Assembly: GCF_002086515.1 (NCBI RefSeq)
Contig: NZ_MVHH01000011.1
Coordinates: 46,300-110,299, forward strand
Direction: 5' to 3'
From: Mycolicibacter arupensis
Lineage (GTDB): Bacteria; Actinomycetota; Actinomycetes; Mycobacteriales; Mycobacteriaceae
DNA: 64,000 bases
Numbering within the stretch: the first letter of the stretch is position 1; every line of letters begins with the position of its first letter. Both the position numbers and the translations under genes were made by a program. This document shows positions 55,335 through 63,820 of the stretch, in pieces. Under the pieces are notes generated by a model. It was not told where the DNA came from, did no database searches, and saw nothing but the letters and a program-made list of their open reading frames with translations.

Positions 55335-55350
55335 TGTACTGGACAGTACA
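55335..55350. promoter_or_regulatory. Regulon operator copy D (TGTAC-N6-GTACA)
   Basis: TGTACTGGACAGTACA is a perfect inverted repeat upstream of the hydrolase gene. Like copies A and B it is followed by CACT outside or at its edge on the plus strand. Confidence 0.75.
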
Positions 55351-55405
55351 CTACCGGGCGCTGCATACCGTCGCACCGTAGCGTCCGGTGCGGTTGGCGG
55401 CCTCG

Positions 55406-55654
55406 TCAGCAGCCGGTCGGGCAAGAAATGTCGACGTAGGCGGTCGGGTTGGCGCCCCCAGCGTCCTTCTTGACGCCGGTGACGGTGCACGCCGAGAGGT
55501 TGGCGCTTGGTGTCCCGTTGATTTGCACGTTGTAGCCCTCGGATTTCAACGAGTTGACGGTGTCGTCGGCCGTCGCCCCCGCGGGTCCGGCTGTGGCAAC
55601 ACCGGCCACGGCCAGCAGGCTGGCGCCGACGATGGAGAATGCGATTCGATTCAT
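55406..55654 (-). CDS. Small secreted mycobacterial protein, unknown function
   Basis: The protein has 82 residues. The signal sequence FSIVGASLLAVAGVATAGPA ends at an AxA-like site. The mature part of about 55 residues, DDTVNSLKSEGYNVQINGTP then LSACTVTGVKKDAGG and CPTGC, resembles a family of small exported mycobacterial proteins with two or three Cys. ATG 55654 has a strong AAGGAGG site. The function is unknown. Confidence 0.75.
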   Translation of the reverse strand: MNRIAFSIVGASLLAVAGVATAGPAGATADDTVNSLKSEGYNVQINGTPSANLSACTVTGVKKDAGGANPTAYVDISCPTGC

Positions 55655-55888
55655 GAGGGAACCTCCTTGGTTGGCATGCGTTGGTTGGTTGGCATGCGCT
55701 GGGGCCGGCGCCTTCGGCAGCAGCCCTGATTGCCGCACCGCGGCAAAGCAATTGGATCACGCCAATTGTGACGGAACGGTGACCGCCAAGTCTCGACCGG
55801 TGGTGAGCGCGTAGGGTTCGATTCAAGACAGCACGATTTTCGAATCAGTGAGTTGATCAGATTCCTTCGGCTGCAAGGAGTTACGGAC
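55655..55888. other. Intergenic region with short direct repeats
   Basis: It contains GGTTGGCATGCG twice (at about 55669 and 55687) just upstream of the small secreted protein gene, and no coding sequence that I can support. The promoters of the divergent genes must lie here. Confidence 0.5.
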
Positions 55889-56002
55889 ATGCATACCCTC
55901 GCGTCAGCATCGCTTGCTCCAAGACGAGTGTGCTCGCGATGCCCGAAAGACGTTCTGCCTCAGCCGACATCCAACTTTGACCGATCGGTGAACCATGGAT
56001 GA
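55889..56002 (+). CDS. 37-residue CxxC-containing ORF overlapping dsbA-like start
   Basis: ATG 55889 has a good AAGGAG site with 8-nt spacing. It encodes MHTLASASLAPRRVCSRCPK, then DVLPQPTSNFDRSVNHG, and stops at TGA 56000-56002. The stop overlaps the DsbA-like ATG (55995) in ATGGATGA, so translation is probably coupled. The CSRC pair could be a redox-sensing leader feature. No homologue is recognised. Confidence 0.4.
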   Translation: MHTLASASLAPRRVCSRCPKDVLPQPTSNFDRSVNHG

Positions 56003-56777
56003 TCTGATGATGAACGACTCGTCGGGCGCTTCCGCTGCGCGACGCCCGCGAGCCTCGGGCACCCTTGGGCGCCGGCTGGCCGGGCGTGCACGGTGGTGGC
56101 TGGGTGCGTTGAGTGTGGTCGCGGTTGTGGTGGTGCTTGCTGTGGCCGGTATCCACCATTCGTCCGAACCACAGACGCAGCACGGTGCGTCACGATCCAC
56201 CGCCGCGTCCTCGGCGATTCAGACGTGGCGCGGCGCGCATCAGCCGTCCGAGGGCGATGCCCTCGCGAGGGGATCGGTGTCGGCGCCGGTCGTGGTGGCG
56301 GAGTGGGGTGATTTCCAGTGTCCGTTTTGCCGGGCGTTCGATCTGGACAGCCAGCCGGTGCTGATCGGCGATTACGTGCAGACCGGCAAGGTGCGCTTCG
56401 AATGGCATGACCTGGCCAAGTTGGGTCCGGAGTCGGTGCTGGCCGCGCGCGGCGCGCGCGCAGCAGCGCGCCAAGGGGCGTTCTGGGCGTTTCACGACGC
56501 GTTTTACCGCGACCAGGCCCCGGAAAACAGCGGGGCGGTGACCGAGCAATCGCTGATGGCGATGGCGCGCAACGCGGGACTCGACGTTGACAGGTTCGTC
56601 GCCGACTTGGCTGACCCCGCCATCGCCGACGCGGTCGAGCGCGACCGCAGCGACGCACGGCAGCTCGGCATCACCCACGTGCCCTCCTTCCTGGTCAACG
56701 ACGAGCTGCTCATCGGTGCGCAATCCTTGGACACGCTTCGTCGGGTCATCGATGCCGCCGCGGTGAAGGCGCCTTGA
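55995..56777 (+). CDS. Membrane-anchored DsbA-like thiol:disulfide oxidoreductase
   Basis: The protein has 260 residues. One N-terminal membrane helix (WWLGALSVVAVVVVLAVAGI) places the rest outside. The DsbA/thioredoxin_4 domain has AEWGDFQCPFCRAFDLDSQP with the CPFC site, and GITHVPSFLVNDELLIGAQS with the cis-Pro loop. It would form or reshuffle disulfides in exported proteins. It is followed after 1 bp by the CcdA-like gene, its probable electron source. Internal ATG codons at 56007 and 56010 are alternative starts. Confidence 0.85.
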   Translation: MDDLMMNDSSGASAARRPRASGTLGRRLAGRARWWLGALSVVAVVVVLAVAGIHHSSEPQTQHGASRSTAASSAIQTWRGAHQPSEGDALARGSVSAPVVVAEWGDFQCPFCRAFDLDSQPVLIGDYVQTGKVRFEWHDLAKLGPESVLAARGARAAARQGAFWAFHDAFYRDQAPENSGAVTEQSLMAMARNAGLDVDRFVADLADPAIADAVERDRSDARQLGITHVPSFLVNDELLIGAQSLDTLRRVIDAAAVKAP

Positions 56778-56778
56778 C

Positions 56779-57693
56779 GTGCTCGACATCGGCTACCTGG
56801 CTGCGTTTCTGGGTGGGGTGCTGGCGCTGCTCAACCCGTGCAACGCGCTGCTGTTGCCGTCGTTCTTCGCGTACGCCTTTTCTAGTCCGACGATGATGGT
56901 GGCGCGCACCGGTGTCTTCTATCTCGGCCTGGCCGCGGTCCTGGTCCCGTTGGGTGCGGGCACAGGCGGACTGGCGGCCATCCTCACCGAGCATCGGAGG
57001 GTGTTGATCGTTGCTGCCGGGACGGTGGTCATCGTTTTCGGCCTGGTTCAGATCCTCGGCGGCGGGTGGACTCTGGCGCCGGTGGTTCGCCTTCAGGCGC
57101 GAATGGCCCAGCGCAGCACCTGGATATCGACCGCCGGCCTGGGAGCGGCATACGGCCTGGCCGGCTTCTGTTCCGGCCCAATCCTGGGTGCGGTACTCAC
57201 GGTGGCGGCCGCCGGCGCGGCCCCAGTGCGCGGTGGCGTGCTGCTGGCCGTCTACGCCGCCGGTATGACCGCGCCGCTGTTCCTATTGACTGCGGCGTGG
57301 CAGCGGTTCGACCTCGGGCATCGGAAATGGTTGCGTGGGAGGGCATTTCAGGTCGGTCGGCTGCACCTGCACACCACGTCTGCCATCGGTGGGCTGCTGT
57401 TTGTCGCGACCGGGGCGGTATTCGTCTTCTTCGGTGGCAGCACCGGCATCCCCGCCGTCGATCCCAGGATCGCACTGCGGGGCGAGACGGCCGCCGCGGC
57501 TCTGGCCGCTCACGTTCCCGACACCGTCGTGGTGCTGGTCGTGCTGGCCGTCGCGGTGCTCACGCTGCGGTGCCGGCGGCGACACCCGCGGGCGGGGGCC
57601 GCCGACTCGACACAGCCGCCGGACGGCAGGCCCGCGATCGTCGGTGGTGTCGAGCACTCGGTCCGGCACACCGCGGTGGCAGACCCCGACTGA
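56779..57693 (+). CDS. CcdA/DsbD-type membrane electron-transfer protein
   Basis: The protein has 304 residues from GTG 56779. Six or seven membrane helices carry LALLNPCNALLLPSFFAYAF and YGLAGFCSGPILGAVLTVAA. The Cys in NPC and in FCSGP are the redox pair that moves electrons across the membrane in CcdA/DsbD. A long loop and a hydrophilic C-terminal tail follow (RRRHPRAGAADSTQPPDG). It should pass cytoplasmic thioredoxin electrons to extracytoplasmic partners such as the DsbA-like protein. Confidence 0.85.
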   Translation: MLDIGYLAAFLGGVLALLNPCNALLLPSFFAYAFSSPTMMVARTGVFYLGLAAVLVPLGAGTGGLAAILTEHRRVLIVAAGTVVIVFGLVQILGGGWTLAPVVRLQARMAQRSTWISTAGLGAAYGLAGFCSGPILGAVLTVAAAGAAPVRGGVLLAVYAAGMTAPLFLLTAAWQRFDLGHRKWLRGRAFQVGRLHLHTTSAIGGLLFVATGAVFVFFGGSTGIPAVDPRIALRGETAAAALAAHVPDTVVVLVVLAVAVLTLRCRRRHPRAGAADSTQPPDGRPAIVGGVEHSVRHTAVADPD

Positions 57694-57710
57694 GGCCGCG
57701 GGCTCGACGA

Positions 57711-58784
57711 ATGCGGGTTTCGCTGGACATAGCATCTATCGCATTGACCGTCGGCCTGGCCGTCGGTGTGACGGTCGGGTGTGGCCGCGATGCCGGCTCG
57801 CCGGTGTCCACGTCGAGTCCGCCTCCGACATCGGGCGCGGCGCGGCCGGCTGAGCCCGCGACCGCGGGTCAGTTGCGCACTCCGCCCGCGGGCCGGGTGG
57901 TGTCGATCGGAGCTGCGCCGGAAGGAATCGTGGTCGGGCGGTCCGGAGTCGGGGCCGTGGCGGTGCGCAATCCCGATGGCGTGGTGTTGTTCACCGCTGC
58001 GACAGGTGTGGTGCGTCGACGGATCTCGACCACCGCAGCGGCGCGGCACCTAAGTCTGGCCGGACCGGACGGGCCGGTCCTGGTGCCGATGGAGGGGTCC
58101 AACGAGCTGCTGCAGGTGTCGCTTTCGCAGGGCGCGGTTGTTGCCAGGACGACCGGAGTCGGCCACCAGCCGCACGACGCCGCTCAGACCGCGGATGGAA
58201 CCATCGTGGTCACCAACGAACTCGGCGGCGGTGTCGTTTTCGTCCGCGACGGCCAGGTCATCGGTTCGGCTCCTGGCGGCCCGGTGCAGCCGGGAGGCGT
58301 TGCGGGCGTGGGCAAGTACGCGGCCGTCGCCGATGTGCGGGGAAACGGATTATGGGTCTACGACGGCGCCGCGCAGCGGCTGGCCGCGCACGGCCCGGCC
58401 GGTGTGAAACTGACCCACGTGGTGGGGTTGTCCACCGATCTGGTTGCACTCGCCGACACCGACGGTGGTGCGGTACTGATCGAGCGAATCGAGCCGCAGA
58501 TCTCGCAGGTCTCCAGGATCGAGGCTCCCGGCAACCCGTACGGGCTGGCCTACGATGCGCGCCGTGCCCGCCTTTATGTCACCCTGACCGCATCGAACCT
58601 GATGCGCGTGATCGACACGACCGACGCCGCGACGCCGCGCATCATCGCTGACGTCCCCACCGTCCAACAGCCCAATTCTGTTGCAGTGGATCCATCTTCA
58701 GGCACCGTGCTGATCACCGGCAGCCACCCCGTCGGCCAGGACAACTTGCAGATCGTGTCGCCCGACCGGCTGCCTGCCGGCTAG
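57711..58784 (+). CDS. YncE-like beta-propeller lipoprotein
   Basis: The protein has 357 residues from ATG 57711. The signal sequence ends in VTVGC, a lipobox. Repeated blades of about 40 residues read VVSIGAAPEGIVVGRSGVGA, HQPHDAAQTADGTIVVTNEL, NPYGLAYDARRARLYVTLTA and QQPNSVAVDPSSGTVLITGS. This is the YVTN/NHL propeller pattern of surface binding proteins. The frame is open far upstream, inside the ccdA-like gene, but the lipoprotein start is convincing. It may bind a ligand or scaffold partners of the Dsb set. Confidence 0.8.
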   Translation: MRVSLDIASIALTVGLAVGVTVGCGRDAGSPVSTSSPPPTSGAARPAEPATAGQLRTPPAGRVVSIGAAPEGIVVGRSGVGAVAVRNPDGVVLFTAATGVVRRRISTTAAARHLSLAGPDGPVLVPMEGSNELLQVSLSQGAVVARTTGVGHQPHDAAQTADGTIVVTNELGGGVVFVRDGQVIGSAPGGPVQPGGVAGVGKYAAVADVRGNGLWVYDGAAQRLAAHGPAGVKLTHVVGLSTDLVALADTDGGAVLIERIEPQISQVSRIEAPGNPYGLAYDARRARLYVTLTASNLMRVIDTTDAATPRIIADVPTVQQPNSVAVDPSSGTVLITGSHPVGQDNLQIVSPDRLPAG

Positions 58785-58987
58785 CCGACCGATTTTCGGC
58801 AGGTCCAGAGCCGATCACCGGGTGAACGTATCGCGCCGCTGTGGCCGACGCGCGGCTCGCTCATCGAGTCTTGCTGTTGGCCGGCAGAACATTCACTGCC
58901 GCGGTCCTGCCTCGCCGATGGCCAGAAGGTCATCAGGGGTTTGCATCAGCTGCCGCGCCGGGGTGCAGGCGTTGTGGTGGGGGACCG

Positions 58988-61900
58988 ATGGCGGGCGTGA
59001 TGCTCAATGGTGACCGCACCGTGACGTCGAAGCGGTGTGCGAGCGAGCCACCACGACGGACCGACACCCTTGTGTGTAAACCCTGTCGGCCCGATCCCGA
59101 AGGGACTGCAGACTTGGAGTCACAGCGTGCACGCGAGGCGACTCCCGGCTGGCTGGCTCTGCTTGTCGGCCTCGTGGGCATCGTTGCCGGCCTCGCGCTG
59201 CCATTCTGTCCGGTGCGGGCCCAAACGACGACGCTGACCTGGCCGGTGCCCGGCCAGCCGGTCGTCTCCAGCAGCGCGATCGTGGTGCCCTACCGACCGC
59301 TGCACCTGCAGGCGACGATCCCCTGCGCGGCCCTGCGCGCCGCGACCGCATCTGCCGTACGTGTCATTGCGCTGAGCACCGGTACCGGGCCTGCAGGCCT
59401 GACCGTCGGCGGTGATCGCACCGGGATCAGTGTTGCCGCCGACGGGCGCAGCGTGCATTTGCCGGTCGCGCGCCACGACGTCGCATGTGACGTGCACGTC
59501 GCAGCCGGACCGGCCGGGATGTCGGTGCGCGACGCCGACTCCGGGCGCACGATCGAGCTGCCCGGCCACCCGGTTCCTGAGGTGTTCGGGTTCCGTACGG
59601 ACCTCGACGCGGCCGATGCGACCGGGATGCAGGTGCGCCTCGAGGTCGGTGATTCCTTCACCACGTCTCCCGGTCCACTGAAGAACGCCCTGATCGGGGT
59701 GCAGCTGATCGCGGCTGCCGCGGCGCTGTGGTTGTTGCCGCGACCCACCGCGCCGCGTCGACGGTGGCTGCGGCAGCGGGATCGACTGTGGTGGGTCGAC
59801 GTCGCGGTGGTGGCGGTGCTGGCCGGGTGGGCGGTGATCGGTCCGCTGGCCGTCGACGACGGCTGGGCCGCCATGATCGCGCGCAACCAGGCCGAGACGG
59901 GCAACCCGGGTAATTACTATCGATGGTGGAACGCCGCCGAGGCGCCGTTCGCGTTGAGCCAGCAGCTGCTGGCACCGCTGACTGGGGTCAGCGTGGCGCC
60001 GTTTTGGCTGCGGGGCCCCAGCACCGCATTGGCGATCGCGACCTGGTTTGTGTTGACGCGGGGGGTACTACGCGCGGCTTTGCCCGGGGTCGCGGCGAGC
60101 ATGCGGGTCCGCAGTTTGGCGGCGTTGTTCCTGCTGGCGACCTGGCTGCCGTTCAACCTCGGTACCCGTCCGGAACCGTATGTGGCGCTGGGTGTTACGG
60201 CGGTTCTTGCGCTGGCAATACGCGCTCGCAGTCCGGCCGGTGTGGGCTGGCTGCTGCTGGTCGTCGCAGTCACGGTGCCGATCAGTGCCAACGGCCTTCT
60301 GGTCGTGGCCCCGATGATGGTGTTCGCCCCGCGGCTGATCGCGGCAGTGCGCGCGGCATCCGCTCGCATGCACCTGTCGGCGGTTGTCGCGATGCTGTGC
60401 TGCGTCGCGGCTGTGGCTCTTACCGTCGTCTTCGCCGATCAAACCTGGGATGGCGTGGTGGTGGCCACCGACTGGCACAACTTTTTCGGGCCGTCGCTGC
60501 GGTGGCACGAGGAGCCACTGCGCTATCGGTACCTGTTGGGGTCCGACCAGCAGGGCAGCTTCGCCAAGCGGCTGCCCGTCTTGTTGTCCGTCGCGATGGT
60601 GCCGATCACCTTGTGGGCGGGGCTGCGCCGCGGCGATCGGATCGGCCGGCCCGGTGCTCGGCTGGCGGGGGTGGTGGCGACGGCGCTTGCGTTGCTGGCG
60701 CTGTCACCGTCGAAGTGGTCCTACCACCTGGGGTCAGCGGCGGGACTACTCGCCGCGCTGCTCACTGTGGGCGTCGTGATGCTCGTCCAGCGAGTCGCTG
60801 CGGCCGATCGTTACGGCGTTCTTGCCGGGGTTGTGGGATCGGCGCTGGCCGCCGGAGCGGCGGCGCTGGCCTTCGCCGGGCCGAACGCTTGGTGGCTGCC
60901 TGCGGTCTATGACGTCCCGTGGGCCGACACGGCGCCCCGACCGCTCGGCCTGCCGCTGGCTCATCCGGTGTTGTGGCTTGGGCTGGTCGCGGCGCTGTCG
61001 GCTGCAGCGGGGATCGCCGCTCGACGGCCGGGTGCCCTGCGGGTGGTGGTCGCGGGTCCCGCCATGATCGCCGTGACCGCTGTCGGTATGGCGCTCGCCC
61101 TGCTGGTTGGCTCGTTTGTCGCGGCGCCCATCCGCCGTCCGGCCGGTTCACTGGCCCTGATGAACACGCACTGGATCGGCGGCAGCCGGTCGTGCGGGTT
61201 GGCCGATGACATCGAAGTGTTGCCCGACGGCGCGATCCTGGACACCGCGCCCGACCCCGGCGGCGCGATCGCCGGATTCACCGCCCACGGCGGCTTCGTG
61301 CCCGGCGCCCCGCCGCCCGACCCCCCGGGGCGAGGCACGTCGACTTTCCTGTGGGGTAGCCGCGCGGCCGGTGTCGCAGCCACGGCAGCCATGACCAGCC
61401 CCTGGTTCGTGTTGCCGGTGCTCTCGCCCGACGCCGGCATCGCGGTGTCGGTCTCGGGGCGCACCAACGGCGGCAACGCGCTCGCCTTCGAATTCGGCCG
61501 CAGCCAGGGGGCGGAGGTCAGTGTGCTCAGCGACCGCGCCCCGAACGACCGGCCGGCCGCCGGCGAGGATCCCGACCATCCACTGTGGCGCACGATCGGT
61601 GTCGATGCCGCCGAGGTGCCCCGCGGCGCTGACCGGGTACGGATCCGGGCGGTCGACGCCCGCACCGACGCCTTCGGTTGGCTGGCGTTCACCGGACCGC
61701 GGCTGCGTTCGATCGTGCCCTTGAACCGGTTTCTTGCCGGCCACGGACCGGTTCTGCTCAGCTGGCCGCAGTCGTTCGTGTTTCCGTGCGTGCGCGACAT
61801 CGCCACGATCTCTGGCGGCGTCGCCCAGACACCCGTCGTGGTGATCGAGTCACCACGACCCTGGCTCACCGAGGACAGAGACCCCGACGTCGGGGGCACC

Positions 61901-62089
61901 TTCACCGAGCTCGCCCAGTTCGGGAACCTCTACGAGATCCCCAGCCGTCTGGTCGGGCACCCAGAGGTCGACTGGGGAACGGTGAAGGTTTCAGGGGACA
62001 CAGCCAGCCGCGACGCCTACCAACGCACCGTCACCGAGGTGATCGTCCCCGGCAGCGGAGGTGTCGCGCATCAACGACCCGAACGCTGA
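58988..62089 (+). CDS. Emb-family arabinosyltransferase (orphan paralogue)
   Basis: The protein has about 1,033 residues from ATG 58988; ATG 59000 is also possible. It has the EmbA/B/C layout: a first membrane helix, a lectin-like outer domain (VPYRPLHLQATIPCAALRAA), then about twelve helices. PLAVDDGWAAMIARNQAETG has the GT-C catalytic acidic pair, followed by NYYRWWNAAEAPFALSQQLL. LNRFLAGHGPVLLSWPQSFV and the C-terminal carbohydrate-binding module are also typical. Emb proteins add arabinose from decaprenyl-phosphoarabinose to arabinogalactan or lipoarabinomannan. The usual embCAB neighbours are absent, so this is an extra paralogue near Dsb-type genes. Confidence 0.85.
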   Translation: MAGVMLNGDRTVTSKRCASEPPRRTDTLVCKPCRPDPEGTADLESQRAREATPGWLALLVGLVGIVAGLALPFCPVRAQTTTLTWPVPGQPVVSSSAIVVPYRPLHLQATIPCAALRAATASAVRVIALSTGTGPAGLTVGGDRTGISVAADGRSVHLPVARHDVACDVHVAAGPAGMSVRDADSGRTIELPGHPVPEVFGFRTDLDAADATGMQVRLEVGDSFTTSPGPLKNALIGVQLIAAAAALWLLPRPTAPRRRWLRQRDRLWWVDVAVVAVLAGWAVIGPLAVDDGWAAMIARNQAETGNPGNYYRWWNAAEAPFALSQQLLAPLTGVSVAPFWLRGPSTALAIATWFVLTRGVLRAALPGVAASMRVRSLAALFLLATWLPFNLGTRPEPYVALGVTAVLALAIRARSPAGVGWLLLVVAVTVPISANGLLVVAPMMVFAPRLIAAVRAASARMHLSAVVAMLCCVAAVALTVVFADQTWDGVVVATDWHNFFGPSLRWHEEPLRYRYLLGSDQQGSFAKRLPVLLSVAMVPITLWAGLRRGDRIGRPGARLAGVVATALALLALSPSKWSYHLGSAAGLLAALLTVGVVMLVQRVAAADRYGVLAGVVGSALAAGAAALAFAGPNAWWLPAVYDVPWADTAPRPLGLPLAHPVLWLGLVAALSAAAGIAARRPGALRVVVAGPAMIAVTAVGMALALLVGSFVAAPIRRPAGSLALMNTHWIGGSRSCGLADDIEVLPDGAILDTAPDPGGAIAGFTAHGGFVPGAPPPDPPGRGTSTFLWGSRAAGVAATAAMTSPWFVLPVLSPDAGIAVSVSGRTNGGNALAFEFGRSQGAEVSVLSDRAPNDRPAAGEDPDHPLWRTIGVDAAEVPRGADRVRIRAVDARTDAFGWLAFTGPRLRSIVPLNRFLAGHGPVLLSWPQSFVFPCVRDIATISGGVAQTPVVVIESPRPWLTEDRDPDVGGTFTELAQFGNLYEIPSRLVGHPEVDWGTVKVSGDTASRDAYQRTVTEVIVPGSGGVAHQRPER

Positions 62090-62187
62090 GCGCGCAGACT
62101 GCCGCCCGCGCGCGATACCGACCGTTGCTGACGGAATCCTCACATGCCCGGCGCTCGCCAGGCAACCAACGCCACCCGGACATAACA

Positions 62188-62934
62188 ATGACCGTGCGCG
62201 TCAGGCACCGCGATTGGGTGCAGACGCATCCCGAGCCGACGACCGATCGGCGACTCAACACCACGGGCGTGCCACGCCCTCTACTCGTACCTGGAGGGTG
62301 GATGCTGGGACCGCAGTACGAGCGCGCGCTTCTGGGGGAGCGCTGCTGGCTTCGCCACGACGACGGTGAACGCGTAGAGCTGCCGGTGGATCTCTGGCTC
62401 GGCCATCACGGCGCGGACCACTCCTTCGACGAAACGGTGGTGTCTTTGTGCACGGGTCCGACGATCGACCTCGGCTGCGGACCTGGACGTCTGGTCGCAC
62501 AACTGATTCGACGCGGGCTACCCGCACTGGGAATCGATCAATCCGCGACCGCCGTGCGGATCGCCAACCAGCGTGGCGCGCCTGCCCTGCGCGGCGACGT
62601 GTTCAGTGCGTTGCCCGGCGAGGGTGGTTGGGGCACCGTGCTACTTGTCGATGGCAACATCGGCCTCGCTGGCGATCCCGTGCGGGTGTTGGCCCGCGCC
62701 GCGCGGTTGCTCGCTCCCGGCGGGCAATGCCTTGTCGAGTTCGACCCGGCGACATCGGGTGTCAAGCAGCGACGGGTTCGCCTGGAATCCGACAGCGGGA
62801 TGGGTCGCTGGTTTGACTGGGCCTCGGTCGGCCTCGACAGCGCCTCGGAGCTGACCGAGCGAGCGGGCCTGACCTTGACCCATACCCACCGCGTGGGCGC
62901 ACGATGGGTGGCGCAGGTGTCCAAGCCGCGATGA
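62188..62934 (+). CDS. SAM-dependent class I methyltransferase
   Basis: The protein has 248 residues from ATG 62188. TIDLGCGPGRLVAQLIRRGL is the SAM-binding motif I, GIDQSATAVRIANQRG motif II, and ARLLAPGGQCLVEFDP the post-motif strand. An N-terminal part of about 70 residues (LVPGGWMLGPQYERALLGER) precedes the domain. The frame is open upstream within the emb gene but is not likely used. It starts 98 bp after emb; the substrate may be an envelope component. The 189 bp after it hold no gene. Confidence 0.8.
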   Translation: MTVRVRHRDWVQTHPEPTTDRRLNTTGVPRPLLVPGGWMLGPQYERALLGERCWLRHDDGERVELPVDLWLGHHGADHSFDETVVSLCTGPTIDLGCGPGRLVAQLIRRGLPALGIDQSATAVRIANQRGAPALRGDVFSALPGEGGWGTVLLVDGNIGLAGDPVRVLARAARLLAPGGQCLVEFDPATSGVKQRRVRLESDSGMGRWFDWASVGLDSASELTERAGLTLTHTHRVGARWVAQVSKPR

Positions 62935-63123
62935 TCGGCCCACAACCCGCGACGGACGAAAGACCGGCGCGGGCGGACATCGCGGGTTCTCACGATATGG
63001 TTGCTATCGGCCGCCCGATGAGTCATCGAGACTTCGTGTTGAGCACAAGCAGTGTGTTCGCGGTGGCGTCTCGGCATGCGCGGCCGGCGAAGTTGGCATC
63101 GGCGCGGTTGGCCGGGGCCCGGG

Positions 63124-63720
63124 TCAGTTGCGGTGGTGGCGGTGGTAGTGCCGGGCCACTCGTGTCCTGTTGGCGCAGATGTTCTGGGTGCAGAACTTGC
63201 GGCGGGGGTCGGAGGCGACGAAGAGCATGCTGCAGGTCGGGTTCTCACATCTGCGCAGGCGATTGTGCGCAGGCCCGACCAGCAGATCGATAAGGCTCTC
63301 GGCGACGGCAGCTAGCGCGAGTTCGTACAACCGGTCGGCCGGTGGATGGCGAGTGGTCAGGGCGGCCCACCCGGCTGGGGTCTGCACCAGCTGCCGGGTG
63401 CAGGCCACGCTTGATGCGATGTCGTTGACGCGATTGACGACCGCTGCGCTGGGACTGATCCCGGCGATGTGTGCGTCGAGTATCTCGCGAACTGCTTGAC
63501 GCAGCTCAATGGTGAGCGCAAGTGACGGAGCCGGCGTCCCGTCGGGTAGTCGATCCTGCTGCAGGCCCCACCAGAACCGACACGCCGCCTCGTCGGCAAG
63601 CAGATCGACGACTGGATCCCGACTGGTGATGATCGTGTCGGCCAAGTCCACAGCCAAGGGCTCTCCCGCCACGACGAATCCCGCCGCCTGCGCCCTTTGG
63701 AGCCGTGACCCGGTATTCAT
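63124..63720 (-). CDS. CGNR zinc-finger (ABATE-domain) regulator
   Basis: The protein has 198 residues. The N-terminal ABATE-type domain (GEPLAVDLADTIITSRDPVV, DLLADEAACRFW) is followed by a C-terminal zinc finger, RRCENPTCSMLFVASDPRRK then FCTQNICANRTRVARHYHR. The family motif CGNR is CANR here. These proteins are regarded as stress-linked transcription regulators. It is divergent from the MDMPI-like gene, with repeat elements between them that it may bind. Confidence 0.8.
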   Translation of the reverse strand: MNTGSRLQRAQAAGFVVAGEPLAVDLADTIITSRDPVVDLLADEAACRFWWGLQQDRLPDGTPAPSLALTIELRQAVREILDAHIAGISPSAAVVNRVNDIASSVACTRQLVQTPAGWAALTTRHPPADRLYELALAAVAESLIDLLVGPAHNRLRRCENPTCSMLFVASDPRRKFCTQNICANRTRVARHYHRHHRN

Positions 63721-63741
63721 TTAACTAATGCTATCAAGATG

Positions 63742-63807
63742 TTGACAACGTTAGGCAGCGCGAGTACAAAATCTAACGGTAAACATTGCTGTCAAACGTT
63801 AGTTGAC
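63742..63807. promoter_or_regulatory. Cluster of AACGTTAG repeats, candidate operators
   Basis: AACGTTAG occurs in TTGACAACGTTAG (63742-63754) and in GTCAAACGTTAGTTGAC (63791-63807), with inverted CTAACG at 63773-63778. The last element is also flanked by the inverted halves GTCAA and TTGAC. The region is AT-rich compared with its surroundings. It separates the CGNR regulator gene from the divergent MDMPI-like gene. Confidence 0.5.
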
Positions 63808-63820
63808 GAAAGGAACTCGG

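Noticed and set aside
57066..57710. The long upstream extension of the beta-propeller lipoprotein frame.
   Set aside because: It lies inside the ccdA-like gene in another frame, and a clear lipoprotein signal starts at 57711.
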